Source of the DNA: Cristatella mucedo
Taxonomy: Eukaryota; Bryozoa; Phylactolaemata; Cristatellidae
Length of the DNA stretch: 64,000 nucleotides
Assembly (NCBI GenBank): GCA_009760855.2
Contig: WPIO01000081.1
Location: forward strand, 699,001-763,000
Reading direction: 5' to 3'
Made by a program: the position numbers and the translations under genes. The notes beneath the pieces were generated by a model. It made no database searches. It had not been told where the DNA came from and saw only the letters and a list, made by a program, of their open reading frames with translations. Of the stretch, positions 22,023-34,092 are shown piece after piece (positions within the stretch are counted from its first letter, which is position 1; each line of letters opens with the position of its first letter).

Positions 22023-25000
22023 TCACATGCAGCCACCATCCTCACACACTTGGGCGAGCGCGTCTTCAGCCTCGGGAATCCCATGCTTAGCAGCGTGCTC
22101 GATGAGTTTGTGAGCCTCGCTGGAAAACAATTAAAGAAAACATGGATTTGATTCCCATTCTGGCTGGCACATTTGATAGCACGTAGCTATGGGTAGACAG
22201 CTATGGACAGATTGCTGACCGGCAGTAAGGTAACAGCAGCACCAGACTCAGTAAGAAATTCAAAACTTCGGCCGCCCTCACGGTAGTGCCTCGACACTGT
22301 GAAGGGAATCAACAACGAAACTCAAAGGGAGACAGTTACCATTACCACTTTCATTGGTGATTAAAAACAAGTATGCTTATTTTTCCCTAAGAGAACTGAA
22401 TTTCTATCCGGCCCCTATGTGGCTTGCTGTAAGATAAGCAATAGCCAAGGAATAATGACATGCTGAGATGAGCATGCACAAGCACATCATGCTGAAACAT
22501 GCAAAGGCATTCACGATTAGACTTACAGCCACCATGTTGTAAGACCCCTGATTAGTAACATAATCGTAGTAACTGAATCGTGCAAAGCTTTAAACGAAAA
22601 GCACAGATTCATTGCAGAACCCTGCTTATCGCGATCGCACTGCTCGGCAGCCATTTAATAATACAGAGTTTCCTTTCTATCATCGTCTCTTGCTTGCCGC
22701 CGCCTGGGCACTAAACTCTCTTCTTCTCGTCATCTGCCGGACTGCTTTTTGCGATTCGGCTATTAATTCTATTTGTTTTGGGCCATCTTGCCCCTGGGCC
22801 TTACCCCACGGGTAAAGCTGCGCTTACCCCGGCGAACGCTCGGACTCGAGACACCATAGATCTTAAAGCCATATCATCAGTTTTCACTGATAAGGGGCAG
22901 AGATTGGTGGCTGACGGGGATCTGAGGATGCTGAAGGATCCTAAGTCTGGAGTTTAGGCCGGGGGTTCGAGGAACTGGCTGGATGGTCTACTTCGTGGAG
23001 GTAAATCGTTCTAGGTTTGAAGTTTTCCTATGTAAGATTTTAGCTGATTTACCACTGCTCGTCCCAGTGTCCTTGGTAGAAACGACAATGAGACCAGGTC
23101 GCAGTCGCTTACATTGTCTTGGTAATCAAGTGGTCGACTTTGTAATGACTAGTCTGACCACAATCTTTGTGAACCTAAACTTATGCTAGAAACTATGTGA
23201 TTACTGTTTACCTGAAGCATATCTATTATGTTAGTTAAGCAGTAAAGCAGTGATCTAGACATCGCAGATGCAAAACAGTGGGTGTATAGCCCTAGAGAGC
23301 CAGTCCTTTTGACTGAGTGATGAACTTCGATAAAAAGGTAAGCAGTGGCAAGCTTGAAGCTGGGAATTGAGGCAGAGCATAGAACAGATTTTAAAAAGTC
23401 CTGTGCGGTTGTTAACGTGGAGATAGACTCTTTGATCTGACCTATCTTGCTAACAGAGAAGTTGAATATGATAGATTGCTGATAGATATATGATAAATTG
23501 CTACAAGGATCTCTAGGTGCCGTGAAGACCTGGCAGGGGTTAAGGAGATGGTTTTTTGTCGAAATCAGCATTTCTGGATTCTGTGATTTCATTATGCTCA
23601 TGGAGAAGCTAGAGTGGGCATCAGCTATGATGGGCTGGTACGACCTACAATAGTCCTCAAATGTCAGTCGACGGGCAGTCAGTTATTGAGAAACGATCTA
23701 CACAATCGTACACGACATCAGACGGTCAGCAACACCAACAGCTAGGCACATGGAGAACTAGAATTGCATTAACCTGAGAGAGACACGTGGGAGTGCATGC
23801 ATGCAGGGCATGCATAAGGCCAGAGGTGCACTTGCAGCACTATGTGATGTTCCTAAACCAACTCACCCGTATTCGAGCTGCGTGTAGCCTTTCAGATGTC
23901 CCACCGCTAGGTTGTGAGAGGCATGCGGATGGCCCTGCGAGGCTGCTTTCCTGCAATTAAAATATCAAATTAGAACCAAAGGTTCCCCGAAGCAGTTGCA
24001 TCTCAGCATCCTTTAAAGCATGTGTAAATTGCCTAGAAAGAGATTAACCTTTCTGGGGGAGCTCTACAATGTATTATTATCATCATTATTATTAATATTA
24101 TTATTATTACAAGCCACTGTCACCGTTGCTGCAGCTGTTGCTACCCAGTTAGACTGTCCGACTGCCGTGGTGCCACTCTAGAGTGGTATGCTCAGTTCGC
24201 AGAGATGGCTATGCACAACTGCAAGCCTAGCCGTTGCAAGGGTAGGCCCATCCATCACAGCACTAGCTTCCTCGCCACTTCAAACAGCAGCAGCTGTGTG
24301 GCTGCATCGCATTCGTCACCAGCGCATACATACCTGAACCAGTGCATCGCCTTGTCGTGGTCTTGATCGACGCCTTTGCCTGAAGAGACAGAGAGACAGG
24401 GGGAAGAGGAGAGACAGCAGTGCCATGCATAGGCTGACTCACGTCACGCCCAGATATGGGTACGCATATCTCTTCCATAGAGAGCCATTAAAAGTGTGGT
24501 TTTAACTTACAAGAGTTTCCTACGGTGTTATCTCAAGAGTCGGGGCGGCTTTCAGGTGCGCATTCAGTGGCAAAAAACATTCATTTCAAGCAAATAAGAA
24601 CAGTGAGAGGTGCGGCAGCCGAGTCTGACGAACATTCTAGAAAGTAAGTAACATATAAATCGAAGCTTGGGACAGCTACAATGGAAATGAAGGGAGAGAA
24701 GGCGCAGGATTTGCGTTAGAATTGCAGCGCCAGCAGTGCATAAGATTCTATTTGCCAGCAATCCTTAAGCAAAAGAATAATTTAGTATCCTGATAATTTA
24801 TTACAAAGATAATGTAGTGCAGCTCATCGTCACATGAGAAGGATTCTGAGACAAATGGCCACTGCACGGAGAAACAACTCTGCCTCTGGGGAGTCGGGCT
24901 TGTGGGACTCGCTGTCTGGCTCCGCTGAACTCTCGCCGAATCTTTCTGGCTGGCTCTCGGCTGCTCTGACGCTGACTCTCCGGGCCACCACACGTGCTCT

Positions 25001-28000
25001 CCTCCCTCCCTCTGCCGAAGTTTCGCCTCCTCAAATAGTTTAAGCTCTAGCTCACCACCGCCTGGCCAATGTAAAGCTGCAGTCTGCGTGCAGGGCACCT
25101 TTGCCTATCATCGAGGCCGCAAAGCCGTAACCCTGCCTCCCCAGTCACTTTCTGTTCAACCAACCGCACTGTATGTGTATTTTCCAAATGACCGCTAGGT
25201 GGGGAGTCAACTCTGCCTCTGGGTGAGTCGGGCCACTGCTTGAGCCAACTGGAGACACGATCGATCTGTTCACGAGGCAACTCTGTCTGTAATGAAATTA
25301 AATGCAATGTATCTCCGTTTGTAACTCCACAAAGCCATAAGGACTATGTGGGTGTTATGCAGGAGAGTTTTTATAGCGCACTCACAGCCTAAGCGGCTTT
25401 CGGTACACATTCGGTAGCCAACAGACTTCGTCTCACGCAACAAAGAGAAAGTGGAAAGCATAGCAGAGTCAGAAGAGCAGTTGAGGTAGTGAGTAGCATG
25501 GAAGTAGCAGCTGAAAAGAATGAGCCATAGTCGGCAGTAGGAGAGTAGTTGTCGTTGCGTAAGAATTGTAGAAGCGAGTTCAGCAGTCTAGGACCTGCAG
25601 AGCTAAAGCTTCGGTCGCCAACGGTCTTCAAGCGGAGGAACTGAGCAGCTAATTTATTGTCCATACGGGACCTGAGGGCACGAAGAGGCTGAAACTGGTG
25701 CAGCAGATCAGCTAGGTACGAAGGAGTCAAGCGGTGGCGGGCCTTGTGTGTCAGCGTAAGAACTTTAGACGATTTCGAAGAGCCAGCAATGCCTCTGCCG
25801 AAAGACCTCGTTGTTTGAAAGTGTTTTTTGGCAGAAGGCCCGAGGAGCACTTAAAGTCCCCGAGTGATTGTTACCCAGCGATGAGGCAGCAAAAGAACCT
25901 TGAAGAGCCATCAAGGGTATCATCACCCAGGATCGACCACTGCAGGGCTCGAACCTACGATCTGAGTCGTGAAGAGCAAGCACCTTACCCCTGGGCTAAG
26001 ATTCAGGGACTTGAGTCACACCTATATCGAGATGAAATCATCTTATACTCACCTTTCAGATATCTTTGGCCCACGAAATGCTGGGCGTTAGGGTGTCCAA
26101 GGTGGGCAACGGCATGCATCGTATTAAAGTGCAGGTGGTCGAAGTAAAAATACGCGTAGTAGCAGAATGACACCACGAACACTATGAAGGCTGCCTGTGA
26201 AATAAATAAAAACTAATTTTAATAGGATATGCATACGAAAGAATGTAATAACTAACACAAGCGGCTTTGCACAAACTATGGTACATTTTTCTGCATAGGC
26301 AGACATGGAGCCACTTCCATTGTTGGAGCCATTAGACGAAGTCTGACATTAGAATAATAATTGCCGATATCGATATCAATTTCAGCACCTTGTACAATGT
26401 AGGCTGCGTTCGCGGACATATTTTATTTCGAAGAATGCTTATGATCTTGAGCCCATCATATTGATCTGGTTATGAAAACATAGCAGTGAGATTTTGATAA
26501 GAGCAACTGATAGTCAGGAGTCATAAAGCTCAAGTTTAGCTGATTCAATAGCCTCATTTATAAAGACTTACTAAAATATTAGAATGTAGTACATTACATT
26601 AGCCGGAGGAGCCCTGCCTGACGGCTACCCGAGACTATCGTCTTGCAGTGGAGCCTTACCGACCATCACCTCCACCACTTGAAGTGGTCAATAAAGAATC
26701 GCCTACTGCAGGACTCGAATCTACGACATGGGTGGTGAAGAGCAAGCACCTTAGGGGGGAGGGTAACCTCATGCATCGTCAATCAAGAATAACAGAAGGC
26801 ACATTTAAGGTGTCTGGTATTCTCAGCTTAAACAAAAACTTTTCCTGAAGCATTGCCTTAAAATAAATTGCATATTTGCATCACGAATTAGTTTCTAGAC
26901 TTCTTCTTGCGCTCGTGCATACTTGTCTGAGCGAGACACTTTTAGTGCGTTTGTAAGCTTGATTTATCATGACCCTTGCTTCTCATTGACTCTCAGCTAC
27001 TGCGTCTCTTGCGAGTTTTAAAGCACCTGGATAGAGGTCTCGCTTATCAATAGATGCTATACAATGGACTTATAATCCTTACTATTATCTATATGAAAAG
27101 GTGGTAAGCCTCTGGGGAGAATAGCATGAAAGTTGTGCACTAACCCCAGATCGTCTGAAAATCCATATATGCCACTCACCAAGTGTGGTAGAACCTCAAT
27201 GAAGCAAAGAAGCCTATGGAATAAGCGACCAGATCTGTGGGAGCTAGATGAGGCGTTATCCCAAAGAAACGAGTGTTGTTTTGGCTGTAGTTTTGTTATA
27301 AACAGCACAGTCCCGCTTTATTAGTGAGATTTAAGGCAGTGTTAGCCTCCAAACCCCCATGTACTTGTTGCCCTGGCAACATTCACAGAGGCCCCTATAC
27401 CCATCACGTCTAAGTTGGTCCATGCATTCGTGACATCCCGTCTCGAGTTCTGCAACTCACTGCTTACTGGCCTACCGGCATGTGCGATCAGGTGATTGCA
27501 GCTGGTGCAAAACTCTGCAACTAGGCTTCTGTCGTGAGCGTCGCACTTGCCACATCACACCACTTCCCGCCGACCTGCACTGGCTCCCAGTCAAGCAACG
27601 GATTGACTTCAAGGTTTTGTCGCTCACTTTTAGGTCACTCCATTTTTTGGCTCCAGCCTATCTCTCAGATCTACTACCCCACCAGGCCAAGCATCGTACC
27701 ACCCACTTTTCGGAATCCAACAGTCTACCAATACCTCGTACAAACCTCAAATCCTTTGGAGACCGTGCTTTTAGTTCGTATGCTCCCAAAGCCTGGAACT
27801 CACTCCCGACTTCCGTCAGAACATCCCCTGACTTGACCACATTTAAAAAGAACTTAAAAACACCTATTTAGGACAGCATTTAGTGGGTGCCTGTAATTCT
27901 TCCTTCGTGTGCTTATGCGAGCTGACACTGTGCATGCGGCCACTAACCATATTTACATGCTAACCCTTTCCTTTTACCTCTAACTATGTTATTCATGTTG

Positions 28001-30874
28001 TTTATCAAGCATGATTTTACTCACCATTCAATTGCATTTCCCTTTGCAGCAAATGCAAAGCACCTAGAAAGAGATTGAGTTCTCTGAGGGCGCTTTATCA
28101 AGTGCGTTATTATTATTATTGTTATTGTTATCATCAGCATCATAGGCTCTGCAGTCTCCTATTTCCACAATTGTTCATCGGTCCCTTATTTATGCAAGGT
28201 ACTAATGGAGGTAGAAAATCACACCGTTAGCTGGATTCAAACTGGAGAACAAGAAGAGGCATCGAGAGGTCCAAAACTCGGGACCTTGCGGATGCTGATT
28301 TCTAAATATTCGGCTTTATTTGCCGTTTAAACCATTGGAATATGCAATCGCGACTGATAAACTGAATGCTTGCCATACGGTTTGATCTGCACGGAATTCG
28401 GCCGTCGGCTTTGACAACTGCCTAGAATTTGGAAGTTTCATTCAGTAGACTGCCTCCTCTGTTGGCCATCATTCCGATTCCTATTAAGAACATGTGCTGT
28501 CTACCACGCTTCATTGCTACAAATTTAGCTAGTTACCTGGTTCGGTCTAGACTGGATTTTTGCAAATGCATTGCGGCTAGGCTACCGAAAACTCATTCGC
28601 CCTCTGAAGCCCATTGACGAATTTTTGATGAACATTGGCTGCAAGCTGTGCTACCAAATCCTGGAGATTCAGTCACGCGTCGCCTTTGCGGAAGGAGTCT
28701 CGATGGCTCCCGGTTGATCAAAGGATACAGAGTACAAATCTAATGCTGACCCTTGAGGTCCGTCATTGCTCGAGGCTCCTTCGCATCTGGCCGATCAGCT
28801 GAACCTTGAGTTTGAGCCTCCTAGTACCCTCAGGTCCATTATGGACAACAAACTAGCTGTGCCAGCCGTACGCTCAAAGACAGTTTCAGATAGAAGCTTT
28901 TATTGTGAAGGTCTCACAGCGTGGAACTCGCTTCCAAAATTCGTATGCAGTGATATTTACTTTCCTGCTACCGATAGTGGCACATCCACTCCAGCCATCC
29001 CGAGCTACTAGTTTCAGACTACTCACTTCCTCACTGCCGTCCTGACCCGGATATGCTTCTCGCGTCCTCTTGGTTCCGTGAGATTTGTCTGTTGGCTACT
29101 GAATGCGTAATGAAAGCCGCTTAGGCTGTGAGTGCGCTATAGAAAATTCTCCTACGTAATACCCACTTAGTCTGTGTTGCTTTGTGAAGTTACAGGCAGA
29201 GATGCACTACATTACTTTACACTAGTTTCTGTGTAAACCCATAAAACTAATGATTTTAACATACTAGTGACCTTTTTACTAGATTGCAGAGTTAAAGCAA
29301 GGTTTTGGAGCAACTAGCCAGCTCAAGTAAAAAAATATAAATTTGGGCAATGGAAATCCAACAGATGAGGGGGCAAATTTCGCAAGCTATGGGATGCTGG
29401 ACTGCGAACACTTAGAATAATGGGTAGACTATATTTTGAAGCTTGAACTTGAATCTCCGGGTGTTGTGTTCTTACTTTGACTTCCGGCTTGCATTTTTTG
29501 TTTTGAAAGTTGTGTTAACTAGTATAGACTTGTACAAATGTCGATAATTCAATTTCTAAGAGAATAATAATGACTTCTTTTTCGTTCAAGAGCTCCGATC
29601 CCTTATCGGTGCCTATAATTCACTAATCAGACACCGGTTTAGCACTTTTTTACCCCTCTCTAGCCAAATATCACCAGATCTTAATGGGGTTAAACCACTT
29701 CCAGAAACATTTTAATTCAAAACATAATGCGGTTCTTGCTATCCCTATAACTATCTTCTCGGTAACGTCCCCTTGATATAGCACGAGAACCGAAGACGCA
29801 AGCATATCCTGCAAGCATTCGAATGAAGCAATTATATTGAGCTAAAAACCTTCACGGAAAATGTTTGATAGCTCAAGCGAGCAGAGCCCGGTGTGTACAG
29901 CAACTGTAGCAATTACCAAGCTCGCAAGCAAACAGTAGGATTTCCGGTTTCTATTACTCTGGCACACATCCATAATGTCTGTGCTGGAAATTTTCCGTAA
30001 AGCTAGCTGGCACTATCTTGTAGGTATCATTGTAATAGAAATGACGAACTACGCTGTTCATTTCCCGGGAACTATAACATAAAATTGTATTTCAACTGAA
30101 TGTACGGAAATGTCAGGGCACCGGTAACCGCTTTGGATCTAAGAAACCTTCGTCTTTTTGAAACTTGAAAATACTAGGGCTCCAGAATTTGGCAATCGAT
30201 AAGGCTGCAATTCATGCTGTTAGAGGCTGTAGCATTTGTGGTTAACTTTAATTAGCTGGACATAAGCAATCTACTTAGCTGCTTCGAGAAGGTTGAACTA
30301 TCTGGCCAGGCCGCAGCGACGTCCACTCGACCCCGACCCGACGACTTCTTTGTAATGCTTGTACACGCCTTCAGCCTTCTGCCGCTATTTCACTTCAAAT
30401 ACATGAGGTCAGCCACTGATCTTATCACTTCCTTCAAAGCTGCTTTTGCTGAAGCTTCTACATTTAAATGACCCCGGGTAATCAATCTACAGCTGCTCAT
30501 TAGGATATCGCGAGAGCATTCGGCGTTAACCACGTGCACTGCACTGTGGCTGCATTGAGACTACCCATCACCATACTCACACATTAAAATCAGCTATTCT
30601 CGCCCATATTCTCGATGCTGCGCAAGATATCGATTTCGGACGCACGATCGATAGGACCCATCAGCTCAATGCACCGGCCTGAGCTTACCTCGACGACGCG
30701 TTGCACAAACGAAGGAGGATTCGGCTTTCGAGCAAGATAGACTTTGCCACCATATGGCAGGTCTGGATCCCATTCGTCTGGATCGGGCTGCCAGCGATCT
30801 CCAGTAAACGACTTTCTCCTCCGTGGAATCGGACCCACCAGCCCAGAGCCAGGACGAATAGCAGCCGACGCCAT
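22023..30874 (-). CDS. Membrane-anchored Sel1-repeat protein, five exons
   Basis: Exons in transcript order: 30874-30689, 26194-26053, 24379-24334, 23950-23867, 22119-22023. All introns are GT..AG, the phases agree (0, 1, 2, 2), and the sum is 555 nt (184 residues plus stop). Residues 1-62 are a soluble, Trp/Pro/Asp-rich segment (RWQPDPDEWDPDLPYGGKV). Residues 63-80 (AAFIVFVVSFCYYAYFYF) are one membrane span. Residues 89-184 carry Sel1-type helical repeats: HLGHPNAQHFVGQRYLKGKG, then DKAMHWFRKAASQGHPHA, then LIEHAAKHGIPEAEDALAQV, ending CEDGGCM. An in-frame stop precedes the ATG, fixing the start. Sel1 repeats are protein-binding; no enzyme motif is seen. I do not recognise a named orthologue. 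Introns hold LINE and SINE fragments. It is head to head with VAP. Confidence 0.8.
22375..22600 (-). repeat. Diverged LINE-A-like 3' end
   Basis: A reversed stem-loop relic (AGAGAACTGAATTTCTATCC) and 3' UTR-like words lie in intron 4 of the Sel1-repeat gene. Confidence 0.4.
23150..23640 (-). repeat. LINE linker/RT-entry fragment
   Basis: A 150-codon - strand ORF with NPEMLISTKNHLLNPCQVF, then FNFSVSKIGQIKESI, matches the segment between endonuclease and reverse transcriptase of CR1/L2-type LINEs. It lies in an intron of the Sel1-repeat gene in the same orientation. Confidence 0.6.
24005..24110 (+). repeat. LINE family A tail-only copy
   Basis: Only the 3' stem-loop (GCCTAGAAAGAGATTAACCT) and the ATT run are present. 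Confidence 0.7.
25285..25765 (-). repeat. LINE family B 3' fragment
   Basis: The - strand ORF reads LADLLHQFQPLRALRSRMDN, FLRLKTVGDRSFSSAGPRL, and ends in the family-B 3' UTR (GTGGGTGTTATGCAGGAGAG reversed). It lies in intron 2 of the Sel1-repeat gene. Confidence 0.85.
25865..25990 (-). repeat. tRNA-derived SINE, family III
   Basis: On the - strand: A box TTAGCCCAGGGGTAAGGTGC, B box GGTTCGAGCCC, then a non-tRNA body. Related copies on the same strand lie at 26600, 39115 and 39240. Confidence 0.65.
26600..26765 (-). repeat. tRNA-derived SINE, family III/I intermediate
   Basis: Reversed head AAGGTGCTTGCTCTTCAC, B-like box GATTCGAGTCC, and a body sharing GTAGGCGATTCTTTATTG with family I. Confidence 0.55.
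27405..28130 (+). repeat. LINE family A, 3' half
   Basis: HAFVTSRLEFCNSLLTGLP near 27425, then an ORF at 27482-27871 ending FKKNLKT, then stem-loop and ATT tail. It lies antisense in intron 1 of the Sel1-repeat gene. Confidence 0.85.
28500..29225 (+). repeat. LINE family B 3' fragment, decayed
   Basis: SYLVRSRLDFCKCIAARLPK near 28530, LADQLNLEFEPPSTLRSIMD near 28790, then the family-B 3' end with a short ACATTACTTTACA tail. Confidence 0.75.
29226..30588. other. Intron 1 of the Sel1-repeat gene, no repeat recognised
   Basis: AT-rich sequence without LINE signatures or ORFs of note. Confidence 0.4.
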
Positions 30875-31102
30875 TGGTGTCGACCGACCTTGTGCTGCAG
30901 ATTACCATTGTTTACACTGACCAGAAGCCTCACATCCAGGACTTAAATTTTTTTCTAAATATGCGTCTAATACTCATTTGGAATGTTTATGAATTTCTTT
31001 AGGGATGCTATTAGTTATCAAGAGTTTCACATTGTCAGCCATATTGGGCTGTCGCTGCGTATCTAACGGCTGTTGTTACTGTACACAATCAGCTGCTCCA
31101 CC
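30875..31102. promoter_or_regulatory. Candidate bidirectional promoter, Sel1-repeat gene / VAP
   Basis: Only 228 bp separate the two start codons, which point away from each other, so both 5' UTRs and core promoters must share this segment unless 5' non-coding exons exist. No TATA box was identified with confidence. The VAP start has a strong context (CCACCATGGGG). Confidence 0.5.
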
Positions 31103-32982
31103 ATGGGGAAAGAGCAAGTGTTACGGATAGAACCGCCAGAGTTTCTAAAATTCAAAGGTATTCTGCCAGCATCACTCCTATGTCCCACTGCAACCATCAT
31201 GTCTGCCCCTGCAGAATACCGAGTTTTCATTCGACCACCACTGGCCTACTCAGGAAGAGACATCCAGGAATAGACACCGGCGCTCGAGTTTTTGCTTTTT
31301 CACAAAACTGGCAGCTGGCTAATGAGGGTACAACTATTTGCAGGTCCGTACACCGAAGTTGTGATTACTGAGCTGCACATCTCAAACCCAACATCCCAGA
31401 AGGTGGCATTTAAAGTTAAAACCACTGCACCCAAACGATACTGCGTGAAACCAAACTGTGCAGTCATTGACGGTGGAGCCCGGGTGACCGTTCAGGGTTA
31501 GCAGCCGCGCACTTGCAACACCAGCGCAGCTCCGTTCACTTAACAGTACTGCAAACCGCTATTTGAGTCCAGAACGGTCTTCGTCTGGCTTCCTGAATCA
31601 TAACACGATGCTCGAAGCCTGACAGCAGGTAAACCTGTGCACCGCTTGTCATTGCTTTTAGTGATGCTGCAACCTGGTGACTTCGATATCAACGAGAAAC
31701 CGAAGCACAAGTTCATGATCCAATCGCTGATAGTGCCTGATGGGATTCCGCCAGGTGTTGATCTGGAAACCTTGGTATGCTATAAACTTGCTGTTGGTAC
31801 ACAACTCTTCAGCCTATGCTTGTCTGTCGTTCATGTCGTGGATGCGACATTAAAACACTTCTTCGCGACCTGCAATTTCTCCTCATCAAGCAGCATATAG
31901 ACTCGTTGCCTTACTTTTAGCCCCAGCATTCTCTTGCTTTGGTTTGACGGCCTGATATGGCCCAGTGATTCACGTGCTAGCCTCGACAAAGGTCAAGGTG
32001 AATGTATTTGATGACCCAGGGTCGTGGGCTCTAGCCCGTGACAAATGTGAAGCGCCTGAATAGAGATTAAGTTTTCTTGAGGGGCTATGCAAATAATTTC
32101 ATTTATCTATTTATTTCATTTCCCGACCGAAATACTTCTTTATCAGGTCTTACATCATACCACCAGCTCCTCTGACTCAAGCCGTTTAGCTGTGCCTCTG
32201 CCTCTAACCAACCTCAAATCCTCCTGGAGATCATGCCTTCAGTTCGTATGCTGCAGAATCTCGGAACTCCCAACCCCTGTAGCACTTGCATCGTCCTTGC
32301 TTGTCTGTCGTGAGTGTCGCAGTTGCCACATCTCACCACTTCCTGCACTAGCTCCCAGTCAAGCGACACGTCGACTTTAAGGTTTTGTCACTTTTAGGTC
32401 CCTTCATTCTTTAGCTCCAGCCTACACCCACATCAGGCCAAGCAGCTTTTCGGAATCTATCTATTTACCTATACCTCATACAAACCTCAAAAATTTGGGA
32501 GACCTTGTGCCTTTAGTTCGTATGCTCCCAAAGCACGGAACTCACTCCCGACTTGCGTCAGGACATCGCCTAACGTGACCACATTTAAAAAGAAACTAAA
32601 AGCCCATCTTTAATCACAGCATTTAGTGGGTCTATGTGATTCGTCGTTTGTGTGCTTATGCTTGCTGACACTGTGTGTGCTGCCACTAAGCATGCTTGCA
32701 TGCTGACCCTGTGCATGTCACCCCTAACCATGTTATGCTTGTTGTCATGGAGCACGCTACCAATAACCATTTGATCGTGCTTCTTGTACAGCATATGTAA
32801 AGTGCCTAGAATGAGATTAAGTTCTCTGCGGGTGCTATCCAAATGTGTTGTTATCCTCGTTACGTTACTGCTTTTCGTGCCACCAGCAATGGCTGGTGCA
32901 ACATGCGCCTACTGAGGGAGGGCAACTGGCTGTGAAGAGGTCACGTGGGAGGGGTCACGCAGGCAAGCAGCACACGAGTTCC

Positions 32983-33014
<32 letters not shown>

Positions 33015-33946
33015 ATGCTGATGCCGCTGCCGCTGCTTGGCTCACGTCGGAGTTGAGGCTTGTCCTGCGGTCGCGGCACAGCTCTCAGACCTGCGCCTCG
33101 TAGGTCTCTTGGCTCGTGTCAAAGAGCTAACATCGTCGAGCATCGTGCACTTCCTGCTGGCACCTAGCTGCCTATTTTCCCGAACACACTAGCCAATTGT
33201 CACGTGAGCACTGCATGCGATCTGCCCACCCAAGGCAAAGTAACAAGATGGCAAACGAGTCACTATAGCTGACACAGCTGTCTTGGCATTCACGTTTAAC
33301 GTGGTGTGTGTGTGTGTGTGTGTGCACGTGCAAGAGTTGTGTCCTGTCCAGCCATGCCACTGTCCTTTCAAAAAGCCGCCAAGACAGATAGGGAGTAAAT
33401 AGAAGGAAAGAAAGAGCAAACAGTGCAGAGAGAGCAGAGAAAGAGAGAGAGAGAGAGAGAGGTGAAGAGAGACTGACAGACAAGAAGAGACTCGGAGTGA
33501 AAGAGAAGCAGAGATGGAACCAGGACGGATGTGGGAGGAAGTAGGCAGAGACCTGCAGTGTGGACAGTCAGTGCAAGGTAGACAGCGAGCCAAGCTAACT
33601 TCCGAGCAACGGCACTGTACGAATCCTACCGAAGCTGCCACCGCTGCTGCCACCGCTGCTGCCACTGCTGCACGTGGCTCTCGTCACGTGAGAGCGGGCA
33701 TTGCGGCTCGTTGCAGTGGAAGAATGGTGCCTCGCCCGACAGCCTCATGGACACCAAGCTTCGCTGCGTCTTTGAGAACATGCCAGCTGCCTCGCAGTCT
33801 CAGTCTCAGCAGCAACCATCGCAGCAGTCCCACCAGGCCGCAGCGGTAGGCTCGCTTGCTGCCGACGAACCCCCCCTCTCCCTCTCTCTCTCTCTCTTTC
33901 TCTCTCTCTCCCCGTATGTCTCTTGAGCTCTGTTGCTGTCTCTCTC

Positions 33947-34021
<75 letters not shown>

Positions 34022-34028
34022 GTGTATG

Positions 34029-34092
<64 letters not shown>

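Noticed and set aside
30666-30933. Two alternative - strand frames across exon 1 of the Sel1-repeat gene, one with a hydrophobic run
   Set aside because: Only the 30874 frame joins exon 2 in phase and continues into Sel1 repeats.
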